From a virus, in the IMG/VR virus record IMGVR_UViG_3300034110_000714, positions 1-21,853 of that record: a stretch of DNA of 21,853 bases; one strand, 5' to 3'. The notes below the pieces were generated by a model, which saw only the letters and a program-made list of their open reading frames with translations, was not told the DNA's origin and did no database searches. The first letter of the stretch is position 1. Each line of letters starts with the position of its first letter. Positions 1 through 6,642 of this stretch are shown here, one piece after another. A program made the translations under genes and the position numbers.

Positions 1-763
1 CTTTCATGCCCGCCTCAAGAATCATGTACTTCCCAGCGTTTTCAGGAAGGCTAAAACTAGCCAAGCCTTTGCGCATTTTTAAACGCTGCTCATCAGTTAA
101 GGTTCTCTCACCAGTTTCAAGAAATCCACCAACTTTCAAACCATTCTTGAACCAGTCCTGTGCCTGATTGTTGGCATCAAACTGCATACCAATCGTCTGA
201 GCAAAGAATTGAATCGCCGATAACCCCACATATCCATCCAAGGTAAATCCCTTAAAATGTAGAATTTCATCATCGGTATAGATTTTAACTTTGCCGTTTT
301 CCGTGTAATGGTATTCAAAGCTTCCGTCTTTCAGGCGCTTTTTAACCATTTCACTAGGAAACAATGGCTCTAAGGAGATAACACTGCGATTATTGCGGCG
401 AGCAATATAACTATACGCATTACCCCATAAATCCAGACACGCTGACTGAATCTGCCAAAATTCACTGGCACACATGTCTGCATTGGGTGAGTCATGCAAG
501 ATTCGATATAGTTCGTGGTCTTTAGCAATCTTTTTATCAGTGTCGTATAAGTGAAGTGGCAAGGTTGAAATAGTTTCAGCGCGTAGTTTTACACATGCCC
601 AAACTGCCGATAACTTCAGAGAGGTTTCGGGACTGACCACTGCACCACCAGAAGACATGTAGTTATCTACCGGATAGGAAGTATCCCCTTTCTTTAATTG
701 AGTTTTTCCAGTCAATCGTGACCAGAAGCGAGACCAGAATCCCGTGTCTTGTAAGTCGCTCAT
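1..763 (-). CDS. Phage portal protein, HK97-type (partial, C-terminus outside window)
   Basis: The reading frame is open from the start at 763 to the window edge, giving the first 254 residues. Portal proteins form the dodecameric ring at the head vertex through which the terminase pumps DNA and to which the tail attaches. Family-like features are an N-terminal region leading into a conserved stretch at residues 50-73 (SAVWACVKLRAE, then TLPLHLY), the WGNAY segment at 113-117, and FKGFTLDGYVGLSAI at 170-184. The start overlaps the terminase stop by four bases (ATGA), so the two are probably translationally coupled. Portal directly downstream of the large terminase is the standard HK97-like order. 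The rest of the protein and the head protease/capsid genes should lie to the left. Identification rests on remembered family sequence and context. Confidence 0.88.
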   Translation of the reverse strand, partial: MSDLQDTGFWSRFWSRLTGKTQLKKGDTSYPVDNYMSSGGAVVSPETSLKLSAVWACVKLRAETISTLPLHLYDTDKKIAKDHELYRILHDSPNADMCASEFWQIQSACLDLWGNAYSYIARRNNRSVISLEPLFPSEMVKKRLKDGSFEYHYTENGKVKIYTDDEILHFKGFTLDGYVGLSAIQFFAQTIGMQFDANNQAQDWFKNGLKVGGFLETGERTLTDEQRLKMRKGLASFSLPENAGKYMILEAGMK

Positions 764-2448
764 GCTATCACGATGTCCTCTAAATATCCGTCAATGTCAT
801 AGTTTTTAACTTCCGGTGCCAGACTCATAAGCGCCACAGCGTTAAACGTGGCAATCAATGGGTCAATCTTCCCAACACCAGACTCCTGTTTGCTGATCAT
901 CATGCCGTTACCCTTCACGACTGCACGCGCATTACCAACACACCAAGTCATTAAGCCTTGGCCTGCATGGTAAAGATTACCTTCGGCAAGTTTTCGTTCT
1001 GTAGTGAGAATATAGCCCATCAGCTTAAAGCCCTGCTGGACCGCAATAAGCCTATCTTCAGGAATGCCAGCATCAAGTAAGCCATCTAAAAGACCACCCA
1101 AACCCAATGGATCCAGTCCAATTTTGTCGAGCTTGCCAGAGTCGAAGCATTTCTTTGCAATGGCTGCCAACTGATCAATGTCATCACCGATACGCTCGAC
1201 AATGGTTAGGCTTTTTTCCTTCTCATAATCAGCGTACTTTGGCGCATTCTCTTTACGTCGCTCAACTGCAGTTTTATTGCACCAAGCGTGATTCCAAAGC
1301 CACCATTTACGGCTTTTTGCGTGCCGACCAAGTACAGCAAAGCCAAGCAAGTCATCCAGACCACCACCATCAATACCGCAGGTAATAACGTCTGATTGCT
1401 CGATCAGCTTATCCAGGGTGAATTCTTTGGATTGTTGCAACCAATATTCAGCACCAGCCCATCGGTTAGCACGCAGGTTTAGGCCAATTGGTACGTTTAA
1501 GTGTTTTGCAAGAAAGTCACGAAGTGACGCCTCGTCTGCCTCTTTTACCTTTTCAAATTCGTTAATCAGATAATCCAGGTCAACTGATGCACCTAAATTT
1601 GGGTTGGTGACATAGAAGTTTTCAGTCTTTAAATGTTCACCTGCTTCAAGCATCCATTCAGGAAACTCGTAAATCAGCGGCAAGAACTGAGGGTTGATCT
1701 TAATGCCGTCTCGAACATCCCGAGCATAGTCCAGCAACTGCTTAAATACACCGCATGGCGTTTCATCTGACATGGTAGACAGGTAGATAACACAACCTTC
1801 GGGCCGTGATGCCAGACCACCTTTTGCTTCACGAAACATCGATTCGGCGTTTGATCTTTTACCAAACAGCCAAACCTCATCAATCAGGATAATTGAAGCC
1901 TTTTTACCTGCAGCAGCGTTACTTTCCGCAGCAATCACTTTTAAGGTCGCATTGGTGCCCAAGTGGGTGACTGTTTTGGTGTGCTCAGACACATTGAACA
2001 TTTCCTGAAGCTCAGGATCAGCTCGAATGAAGTCTCGAATTGGATTAAAACTATTATCTGCGACCTCTTTCGTGGGCGCTAACAGGATGAGCTCAGCCGA
2101 CATACGATCATTTAAGATCAAGGCCACCATCATGATTCCAGCTGCAATCGTTGACTTGGTGTTTTTCTTGGAGATCAGTAGGAAGAATTCACGGATTAAA
2201 CGCTTCTTCTGTTCTGGATCGTAAGCACCAAAGATTGCCCGGACAAATTCTATCACCCATGGCAATGTGACTTCGCCCATTTTTGGGCTACCCATCACAT
2301 CGACCAGGATTAATTCTTTAAAAATCCGCTCTGCTACATCGGCCACTTCTGGGAAAAGCGGTTCACATGGCATGAGTGACTTTTTAGCGACAATACGTTC
2401 CTCCCAGTCTGGGCAGGATGTTGTCCATTCTGGGAGCATTGCTGACAT
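760..2448 (-). CDS. Terminase large subunit (packaging ATPase/nuclease, Terminase_1 type)
   Basis: This is the motor that cuts concatemeric phage DNA and drives it into the prohead; at 562 aa it has the usual length. The N-terminal ATPase has a Walker-A-like segment SKKNTKST at residues 93-100 (compare RKNGKS in relatives) and a Walker B strand ending in D190-E191 (IILIDEVW). A coupling-type STMS segment follows near 224-227. The C-terminal RNase-H-like nuclease domain shows candidate metal-binding acids D360 (CGIDGGG), D446 (IGLDPLG) and D529 (KIDPLIA). The gene precedes the portal gene with an ATGA overlap. Upstream lie a terminator and an inserted gene instead of the usual adjacent small subunit, so expression probably depends on antitermination from the late promoter. 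The ribosome-binding site before the start at 2448 is weak; Met4 is an alternative. Confidence 0.95.
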   Translation of the reverse strand: MSAMLPEWTTSCPDWEERIVAKKSLMPCEPLFPEVADVAERIFKELILVDVMGSPKMGEVTLPWVIEFVRAIFGAYDPEQKKRLIREFFLLISKKNTKSTIAAGIMMVALILNDRMSAELILLAPTKEVADNSFNPIRDFIRADPELQEMFNVSEHTKTVTHLGTNATLKVIAAESNAAAGKKASIILIDEVWLFGKRSNAESMFREAKGGLASRPEGCVIYLSTMSDETPCGVFKQLLDYARDVRDGIKINPQFLPLIYEFPEWMLEAGEHLKTENFYVTNPNLGASVDLDYLINEFEKVKEADEASLRDFLAKHLNVPIGLNLRANRWAGAEYWLQQSKEFTLDKLIEQSDVITCGIDGGGLDDLLGFAVLGRHAKSRKWWLWNHAWCNKTAVERRKENAPKYADYEKEKSLTIVERIGDDIDQLAAIAKKCFDSGKLDKIGLDPLGLGGLLDGLLDAGIPEDRLIAVQQGFKLMGYILTTERKLAEGNLYHAGQGLMTWCVGNARAVVKGNGMMISKQESGVGKIDPLIATFNAVALMSLAPEVKNYDIDGYLEDIVIA

Positions 2449-2462
2449 AAATTTAACTCATT

Positions 2463-2485
2463 AAAAAACCGCCTCGATGGGCGGT
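2463..2485 (-). terminator. Intrinsic terminator after the inserted zinc-ribbon gene
   Basis: On the minus strand a 6-bp GC-rich stem (ACCGCC at 2485-2480, GGCGGT at 2473-2468, loop CATCGA) is followed by a run of T residues. It sits between the stop of the inserted gene (2491) and the start of the terminase large subunit (2448). Late transcription must pass it to reach terminase, which fits a Q-antiterminated operon. Confidence 0.72.
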
Positions 2486-2490
2486 ATATT

Positions 2491-3300
2491 TCATCGTTTA
2501 CGCAAAGAGCTTAATCTGCTCTTAAACTCTTCCCTGTTTTTTTTATGAGCCGCAAGCTCACTAATTAAAAATTCTAAACATGCTTGCAGATCTTGAGCTT
2601 TATCTAAACATTCTTCATCTGGCAAAGAATGTACACCATCGCTCAATAGTCCATAAATTTGACCTAATGGGTTAAAACCATCTGGCTTCAGATAATCTGG
2701 TAATACATAGTTTGCTACTTCAATTTTGTCACTCATTGGACTAGTAGTTTTTAATTTAGCCAAGCTTTCTGCTAATCTTGAATCGGGTTCAGCGCTTTCT
2801 GCAATCAAATCCAGTAAACCATGTATGTTTTTTTCTACCACTCTCCGCATATATGCAAATGCAGCAACCCCATAACCATTGGCTAGACATACTACAGCCT
2901 TATTATATTCCTGCTTGTCTTCCGCAAAGAACTTACTCAATGCTTTGCTTCTAGGTAATTCTTTCTGTGGGAATTCACCAATCTTATTGATTCCTAAAAT
3001 ATTATTTTCAATTTTCAGGACGTGTAGTAAATACGTTTTACTAAACTTCCCGCAGGTAACACAAGTAAACTCAACAAAATTCATGGTCTCCTTCTTTGAT
3101 GAATCAATGCTAATGACCAAATTGTTTCTATCAGTATTGTGAAGGGGTTTTAAGCCATTACAAAGTACACAATCATACTCAATTTCCTTTAACTTCAGAG
3201 TTGTATCGTTAACTGCTGGAAAAACCTTAGAGCAAATGAATTGCTTATATAAAGGGTAGTTTTCAAGAAATTGTTTTAGTTGGGTTTGTTCAGCATTCAT
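2491..3300 (-). CDS. Zinc-ribbon protein with DUF4145/HEPN-like C-terminal region, inserted between terminase subunits
   Basis: This 269-aa protein of unknown function has two CxxC pairs (C44/C47 and C80/C83) about 33 residues apart, as expected for one zinc ribbon. A helical C-terminal half follows. The segment YGVAAFAYMRRVVEK (143-157) and the later YGLLSDGVHS (216-225) look like DUF4145 proteins, a HEPN-like helical family common in restriction and defence contexts; this is a resemblance by eye. R153-x6-H160 fits the spacing of the HEPN RNase motif, but its position in the fold cannot be confirmed. The gene looks AT-richer than terminase, has its own terminator (2485-2463) and interrupts the normally adjacent small and large terminase genes. 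That is the pattern of a moron, an accessory gene acquired by the phage. A TTGACT lies about 35 bases upstream with only a poor -10. A lysogenic-conversion or anti-phage role is inference. Confidence 0.7.
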   Translation of the reverse strand: MNAEQTQLKQFLENYPLYKQFICSKVFPAVNDTTLKLKEIEYDCVLCNGLKPLHNTDRNNLVISIDSSKKETMNFVEFTCVTCGKFSKTYLLHVLKIENNILGINKIGEFPQKELPRSKALSKFFAEDKQEYNKAVVCLANGYGVAAFAYMRRVVEKNIHGLLDLIAESAEPDSRLAESLAKLKTTSPMSDKIEVANYVLPDYLKPDGFNPLGQIYGLLSDGVHSLPDEECLDKAQDLQACLEFLISELAAHKKNREEFKSRLSSLRKR

Positions 3301-3336
3301 ATTCTAGTTCAAGTTATTTAAACTTTTATTCTACAG

Positions 3337-3807
3337 TCAACTAGGCTTTAATTGCGAACCCAAAGTACCAAACTTTCCGCCTTGAGTTGCGGTTTTCGCA
3401 GCGTCCGCCTTTGATTCTTTCTTGCCTTTTTCAGCAACTTTACCGTGCACATAGGGCAAAGCAGCTTTTGCGGCATTGAATCGCAAGAACATATCGTCAC
3501 TTTTATTCATGACATCAATTAGGAATTGCAACGGATCATCTTTTGCATAATCCCTATCATCCAATGGGTTATCATCTTCATGTGTGCTGGTTGATTTAAC
3601 TTTCGGTTTTTCAGAAGTTAAACTTCGACCTTCTTTGTCGGCCTTTAACTTTTCGATATGAACAATAATTTCAGGATCTTTTCTTAATTTAGAGCCTGCC
3701 TGTGATGCTGTCTTTTCTGCATAACCTGCTGAAATTGCAGCTTCTTTGTTGCTTAAGCCGTCAACAACGGCCTGAGCAAACTTTTTCATTTTTTCGCTTA
3801 GTGCCAT
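3337..3807 (-). CDS. Terminase small subunit (Terminase_2 type)
   Basis: This is the DNA-recognition subunit of the packaging enzyme. It binds the packaging site and recruits the large subunit. The N-terminal third carries the typical helix-turn-helix segment of the family: FAQAVVDGLSNKEAA, then ISAGYAEKTASQAGSKL and RKDPEI, at about residues 10-46. A charged linker follows (about 55-90), then a second helical part with FNAAKAALPYVHGK (about 108-121), which in this family belongs to oligomerisation. The 156-aa length is normal. The start at 3807 is supported by AAAGG eight bases upstream. Two 11-bp direct repeats lie directly upstream and could be its DNA target. Confidence 0.9.
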   Translation of the reverse strand: MALSEKMKKFAQAVVDGLSNKEAAISAGYAEKTASQAGSKLRKDPEIIVHIEKLKADKEGRSLTSEKPKVKSTSTHEDDNPLDDRDYAKDDPLQFLIDVMNKSDDMFLRFNAAKAALPYVHGKVAEKGKKESKADAAKTATQGGKFGTLGSQLKPS

Positions 3808-3925
3808 TGGTTAACCTTTAACTTTTCGCTTTAACTTTTGCTGAAAGGGGAAATTTTTTTATAAGTGAGAGGGTGGGCGGTGTCCGCTGGCTCAGGGTTT
3901 CAAACTTTTTGACTCCCCCCGCCAT
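3808..3925. other. Intergenic region with direct repeats and a small dyad; candidate packaging (cos) region
   Basis: This 118-bp gap lies between the terminase small subunit and a small upstream gene, near an HNH endonuclease gene, where cos sites of HK97-like phages are usually found. Visible structure: CTTTAACTTTT occurs twice (3816-3826 and 3829-3839, 13-bp period). A GCGG-TGT-CCGC dyad lies at 3877-3887 in a GC-rich patch. A run of six C lies near 3916-3921. A possible minus-strand promoter (CGGACA at 3886-3881, 17-bp spacer, TATAAA at 3863-3858) could serve the small subunit gene. None of this proves a cos site. Confidence 0.35.
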
Positions 3926-4117
3926 TTACACAGACAGCTCAACACTTTTCACTTTTTTCCAAATATTTTGATTTTCTGTTGGTCTTACCCAGTTAATAGG
4001 AGCAAGCCACTTACCACCATCAGGTAGCACACCTACAGCAGCATAAGAATACTCACCAGTCTTCCAATAGATTTTATAAAGACCAGGGCTTAGTTCTCGC
4101 ACTTCCTGCCTATTCAT
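3926..4117 (-). CDS. Small phage protein of unknown function (63 aa)
   Basis: The protein reads as a compact beta-rich domain: ELSPGLYKIYWKTGEYSYAAVG, then DGGKWLAPINWV. It has five tryptophan or tyrosine residues in the core and no membrane segment or cysteine motif. Its start overlaps the stop of the upstream HNH gene by four bases (ATGA), which supports translation. I do not recognise a family. Its place between the HNH endonuclease and terminase suggests a late or packaging-associated accessory role at most. Confidence 0.6.
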   Translation of the reverse strand: MNRQEVRELSPGLYKIYWKTGEYSYAAVGVLPDGGKWLAPINWVRPTENQNIWKKVKSVELSV

Positions 4118-4404
4118 GTCCGACTCTCCTTGCTCGTCTTCTTCTTATGACAAGGCACACACAGGCTTTGCAGATTCTTCTCATCATCCGTACCACCTTG
4201 AGCCACATTAACGATATGGTCCAACTCAAGCTCCATAGTCACACGACCACATGAACAACAGGTCCACTCATCACGTGTATGAATCTTCTGTTTGAGTCTG
4301 CGCCACGGTCTGCCACCACGACCTTGACCCCAATTGTTCTTAGGCGGTCTCGGTGCCTTCGGTGTCATCGCTTGCAGTTTGCTTTGCAGTCTCGGTAGTT
4401 TCAT
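4114..4404 (-). CDS. HNH endonuclease, packaging-associated
   Basis: This is a small phage HNH nuclease of the kind encoded beside terminase, where it assists the specific cut at cos in HK97-like phages. The domain is complete. Numbered from the upstream GTG at 4407, it has a CxxC-type pair around C50/C53, the HNH core L-D63-H64-I, N78 in NLQSLC, and a second zinc pair C83-x2-C86 followed by H87-KKKT. The basic N-terminus (RPPKNNWGQGRGGRPWRRLKQ) is typical. The ATG at 4404 is preferred over the GTG at 4407, and Met14 at 4368 would reduce the overlap with the upstream gene. Its last four bases overlap the next gene. A general HNH homing role is less likely given its place in the packaging cluster. 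Confidence 0.88.
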   Translation of the reverse strand: MKLPRLQSKLQAMTPKAPRPPKNNWGQGRGGRPWRRLKQKIHTRDEWTCCSCGRVTMELELDHIVNVAQGGTDDEKNLQSLCVPCHKKKTSKESRT

Positions 4405-4621
4405 CACTAATCTCGATTACAATATTGCCGTGTAGAACTTCAGTCTCAATATCGTCACGCTTCCGATTGATCACAAACACACCATCAACCTTCTTGAATC
4501 GCTTGATATATCCCTCTTCCTCATCAGCAACGACTACATCCCGAACATACTCACCATTAAGCTTGACTTTAACCTTGCCGAGCAACCCACGATCTATAGC
4601 TTCATCTACTGTTAGTTTCAT
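4340..4621 (-). CDS. Small phage protein of unknown function (93 aa)
   Basis: The protein is acidic. Residues 1-70 look like alternating beta strands (KVKVKLNGEYVRDVVVADEE, VDGVFVINRK). The tail is rich in Thr, Glu and Asp (ETTETAKQTASDDTEGTETA) and is probably disordered. Its 3' end overlaps the HNH gene by about 65 bases in another frame, and that overlap encodes the tail. The start at 4621 overlaps the upstream gene by four bases. I do not recognise a family. Confidence 0.6.
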   Translation of the reverse strand: MKLTVDEAIDRGLLGKVKVKLNGEYVRDVVVADEEEGYIKRFKKVDGVFVINRKRDDIETEVLHGNIVIEISDETTETAKQTASDDTEGTETA

Positions 4622-4881
4622 GCTTGCCCTTCCTTAATGCGAACCAACCCAATAGATTTAAGTTGCTCATCACTCATCTGTTCAAGTTTCACACCTGGAC
4701 AAAGAACCACAGCCTTAGACTCACAAAACTCTGGCCATTGTTCCTTGATAGCCTCCGCAATCTCAGGAGTAATAGGTCTTTCTGTTCTCAGTACATTGAT
4801 TGCTGCATCTGGTGCTAAAGACTCAACCATGAAATTAATAACGATTGGTCGCTTTAACCACTTCTTAATTAGCTCAAACAT
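4618..4881 (-). CDS. Small phage protein of unknown function (87 aa)
   Basis: The N-terminus has a short basic-hydrophobic stretch (FELIKKWLKRPIVINFMVES). A helical region follows (TPEIAEAIKEQWPEF), and the C-terminus ends in LVRIKEGQA. Two cysteines (around C53 and C61) do not form a clear zinc motif. It is coupled to the downstream gene through an ATGA overlap and starts two bases after the upstream stop. I do not recognise a family. Confidence 0.55.
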   Translation of the reverse strand: MFELIKKWLKRPIVINFMVESLAPDAAINVLRTERPITPEIAEAIKEQWPEFCESKAVVLCPGVKLEQMSDEQLKSIGLVRIKEGQA

Positions 4882-4883
4882 AT

Positions 4884-5084
4884 CTAACCATCCAAATACT
4901 GTGACTCAGGCTCTTCCTCATCACCACCTTCCAACTGAATCAATAGCTCATTGATCTGAGCATTCTGTTCATTGTTGATCTGGATGACTTGGGTCACTTG
5001 GTTTATTAGTTGGTTGTTCTGTTCGAGTAGCTTTAGAAGTAAGTCGTTCGATGCACAACCGCATTCTTTCTTTTGATCGTTCAT
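4884..5084 (-). CDS. Small coiled-coil phage protein (66 aa), overlapping another small frame
   Basis: A Cys-containing N-terminus (ECGCASND) is followed by a long helix rich in Leu, Ile, Gln and Asn (residues about 14-52) with heptad-like hydrophobic spacing. It ends in an acidic tail (GGDEEEPESQY), so it is probably a small oligomeric coiled coil. GAGA lies about ten bases upstream of the ATG. The first 116 bases overlap in another frame with the 54-aa frame at 4969-5133, which starts by ATGA coupling. Both may be real, or only one. I do not recognise a family. Confidence 0.5.
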   Translation of the reverse strand: MNDQKKECGCASNDLLLKLLEQNNQLINQVTQVIQINNEQNAQINELLIQLEGGDEEEPESQYLDG

Positions 5085-5133
5085 ATTGTTTCTCTATCCA
5101 TTTACGTCGTGCTTCACAGCCTTGGCATGTCAT
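4969..5133 (-). CDS. Small CxxC protein (54 aa), start coupled to the NinB-like gene
   Basis: The frame starts at the ATG at 5133, which overlaps the stop of the NinB-like gene as ATGA, the usual coupling in this operon. The protein starts MTCQGCEARRKWIEKQYERS. It has one CxxC pair (C3/C6), a charged helix and a Pro/Asn/Gln-rich tail (TNKPSDPSHPDQQ). Similar short CxxC-helix proteins are common in phage nin-like regions. It shares 116 bases with the coiled-coil gene at 4884-5084 in a different frame. Confidence 0.5.
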   Translation of the reverse strand: MTCQGCEARRKWIEKQYERSKERMRLCIERLTSKATRTEQPTNKPSDPSHPDQQ

Positions 5134-5624
5134 TGCTTTATCTCCCAGGCATACATCAGATCATCAGGCGTATGCAGATAGCACCCATGTTTATTACAGA
5201 ATGCATGAATGTCATTCAGGTACTCAGTGAATTGATCCACCGTTGCATCTGTAGTGCTGATTAATTCATTCAATCCATCTGCCACAGCCTGATATTGCGG
5301 ATGCTTTTGTTCTTTTAATACTCTGACTGCTGCAAATGTCTGCTTGTACTGCCCAACCTCATCACGATCATAGATGCGTGATAAGAATTGCTTCTTGAAA
5401 AACAGATGCTCTGAATCTTTATCTGTGCCTTGGCGCTTAGACCATTGCGACATCCACATCCAATACAATCTATTCTGTGCAGTGGATCTATCATCTTGTT
5501 TTTGATCAATCACCACCCTTAACGGCTTACCCTCATTAATCGCTTGAGTGTAATTGGTGTGCATGTAGTTAATGGCTTTAGTGATGTCGGCATGACTCTG
5601 GATAGGAAACACGGCTTTTTGCAT
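5130..5624 (-). CDS. NinB/Orf-like recombination protein
   Basis: The 164-aa protein resembles lambda NinB (Orf), a recombination mediator that binds single-stranded DNA and SSB and can replace RecFOR for phage recombination. Shared by eye are a hydrophobic strand before a basic helix (PLRVVIDQKQDDRSTAQNRLYW, compare the SLDQNRKLW region of NinB). Then come Trp-rich helices (MWMSQWSKRQ) and a C-terminal FTEYLNDIHAFCNKHG segment like the terminal helices of that family. The start at 5624 is supported by AGGAG about ten bases upstream. The gene lies in a region of DNA-processing genes (Ref-like nuclease, RuvC-like resolvase), equivalent to the lambda nin region. The match is moderate; an unrelated phage protein with a similar layout is possible. 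Confidence 0.6.
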   Translation of the reverse strand: MQKAVFPIQSHADITKAINYMHTNYTQAINEGKPLRVVIDQKQDDRSTAQNRLYWMWMSQWSKRQGTDKDSEHLFFKKQFLSRIYDRDEVGQYKQTFAAVRVLKEQKHPQYQAVADGLNELISTTDATVDQFTEYLNDIHAFCNKHGCYLHTPDDLMYAWEIKQ

Positions 5625-5657
5625 TTCCTGCTCCTGAAACTTCGTACGATAATGTTT

Positions 5658-5990
5658 TCAATTATTTAGCTTAGGCATAACACTGATATCTAAAGCAGCA
5701 CCACTGCCAACTATAACCAGCCAAGCCAATCGACCATGAGGTTTGATCTCTGGATCCTGCTGGTATATTCCCGTGCCAAACTCTTGGCCAGTTAGCAAAT
5801 TACAACGATCAGCTATTAACTCGATTAAATCTTCCGGCTCAATTGCCTGATCTGTCCAAGGTATGGCAACTAAATCAAAATCAAGATTCATGGTGCCGTG
5901 GACTGTTAGTGCATAGCCGTTATTTCTGGCAATGTCACATAGGCCGCAATACATTGATGCAAATACCGGTGAAAACGTAGCTTGCTTCAT
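5658..5990 (-). CDS. Nucleotidyltransferase-like small phage protein (110 aa)
   Basis: This is a compact phage protein that I recall as a recurrent unnamed family in proteobacterial prophages (VFASMYCGLCDIARNNGYAL, then DFDLVAIPWTD, KPHGRLAW, ALDISVMP). The arrangement G32-T33 and D37-F-D39-L, with a later hydrophobic-flanked D101 (AALDISV), resembles the metal-binding triad of minimal pol-beta-type nucleotidyltransferases. The G-T to D-x-D spacing is shorter than usual. The ATG at 5990 is preferred over TTG at 5993; it overlaps the upstream stop by one base (TGATG). Activity and substrate are unknown, and the NTase call is inference from motif spacing. Confidence 0.6.
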   Translation of the reverse strand: MKQATFSPVFASMYCGLCDIARNNGYALTVHGTMNLDFDLVAIPWTDQAIEPEDLIELIADRCNLLTGQEFGTGIYQQDPEIKPHGRLAWLVIVGSGAALDISVMPKLNN

Positions 5991-6265
5991 CAAAACACCT
6001 CTTTATCTTCCATCACCAACATCCGATTCACTCTCACCAGCCACTGATCAAACATGGTTTCACTCTCTGCCCGATTACCTAGCTGGAAAGTATCGAACTG
6101 AAAATGACAGGAATGGCATAGCGGAATAGTGAACTGATCTGAACTTTTGATCGATCTACCCTTACCGTGCTTCGCTGAATTTGAATGAGCAGCCTGACTA
6201 TTTGGATTGCCGCATCGGATGCATGGCAGCTTTCTGATTGCTTCGAGTCTTTTGGGGTTGCGCAT
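5990..6265 (-). CDS. Ref/HNH-like zinc nuclease (putative)
   Basis: The 91-aa protein carries the layout of small phage nucleases related to P1 Ref (RecA-dependent nuclease) and DUF968-type HNH enzymes. A zinc pair C15-x2-C18 (PCIRCG) is followed by A-A-H27 (the DH-like position of HNH), a basic segment KHGKGRSIKSSD (32-43) and TIPLC50-x2-C53-H54. A helical tail follows. Ref cuts DNA at RecA-made D-loops; the role here is probably DNA processing during phage recombination. The gene sits among NinB-like and RuvC-like genes. Its 5' 68 bases overlap the upstream gene in another frame. The nuclease class is fairly secure from the cysteine/histidine pattern, and the Ref assignment is less so. Confidence 0.68.
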   Translation of the reverse strand: MRNPKRLEAIRKLPCIRCGNPNSQAAHSNSAKHGKGRSIKSSDQFTIPLCHSCHFQFDTFQLGNRAESETMFDQWLVRVNRMLVMEDKEVF

Positions 6266-6428
6266 TTAATTGTTCTTCTATGCCGTGGATCTGCTTGTTT
6301 ACCTTACGAAGTTCAGCACCGCACATTTCTTTAAATGCATAGCTTGAATACAGATGGTTGTAATTCATCAATCGGCTGCGGTTCTTTTCTAGAACTTCTA
6401 AATTCCGTTTTGCTTCTACGATGTCCAT
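6198..6428 (-). CDS. Small helical phage protein (76 aa)
   Basis: An open frame extends upstream to 6464, but that extension would run through a terminator-like hairpin, so the ATG at 6428 (MDIVEAKRNLEVLEK) is chosen. A weak GGTGGTG lies upstream. The protein is mostly charged helix (AKRNLEVLEKNRSRL, then CGAELRKVNKQIHGIEEQL), so a coiled coil is likely, with a basic disordered tail. Its last 68 bases overlap the Ref-like gene. The family is unknown to me. Confidence 0.5.
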   Translation of the reverse strand: MDIVEAKRNLEVLEKNRSRLMNYNHLYSSYAFKEMCGAELRKVNKQIHGIEEQLNAQPQKTRSNQKAAMHPMRQSK

Positions 6429-6445
6429 GATCACCACCAATAAGA

Positions 6446-6479
6446 AAAGAAAACCCCTCAACATCTAGAATGCGAGGGG
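6446..6479 (-). terminator. Intrinsic terminator in the late operon
   Basis: On the minus strand the stem CCCCTC (6479-6474) pairs with GAGGGG (6459-6454). A short inner CAT/ATG pairing lies in the 14-base loop, and TTTTCTTTT follows. It lies between the 37-aa gene ending at 6529 and the gene starting at 6428. As with the one at 2463-2485, late transcription must read through it. Confidence 0.65.
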
Positions 6480-6528
6480 CTTTGTTTGCCGTAATACGTC
6501 CGGCGAGTATCACCGAAGTGACAAGGGT

Positions 6529-6642
6529 TTATTTAACTTCTTTCAAACAATCCCGACACACCTTGATTTCTTCATCATCAACCGTGTAATCGATCTCGGT
6601 CACACCATGAAGGCCGAATAAGCAAAGGAAAAATTGGAGCAT
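6529..6642 (-). CDS. Tiny CxxC phage protein (37 aa)
   Basis: The ATG at 6642 overlaps the upstream stop by one base (TGATG). The protein begins MLQFFLCLFGLHG, has an acidic middle (TVDDEEIK) and ends CRDCLKEVK, with C29/C32 forming one CxxC pair; C7 and H12 could complete a zinc site. Short proteins of this form (hydrophobic start, CxxC end) occur in many phages. The function is unknown. Confidence 0.55.
   Translation of the reverse strand: MLQFFLCLFGLHGVTEIDYTVDDEEIKVCRDCLKEVK

Noticed and set aside
136-318. 60-aa minus-strand frame
   Set aside because: It lies wholly inside the portal gene in another frame and its product looks random; the true gene runs off the window edge.
2879-3142. 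87-aa plus-strand frame inside the zinc-ribbon gene
   Set aside because: It is antisense to a coherent 269-aa protein with paired CxxC motifs; its product has no recognisable feature.
4353-4954. Plus-strand frames opposite the small late genes (about 64-105 aa)
   Set aside because: They are low-complexity Ser/Pro/Leu-rich shadows antisense to coupled minus-strand genes, with no ribosome sites.
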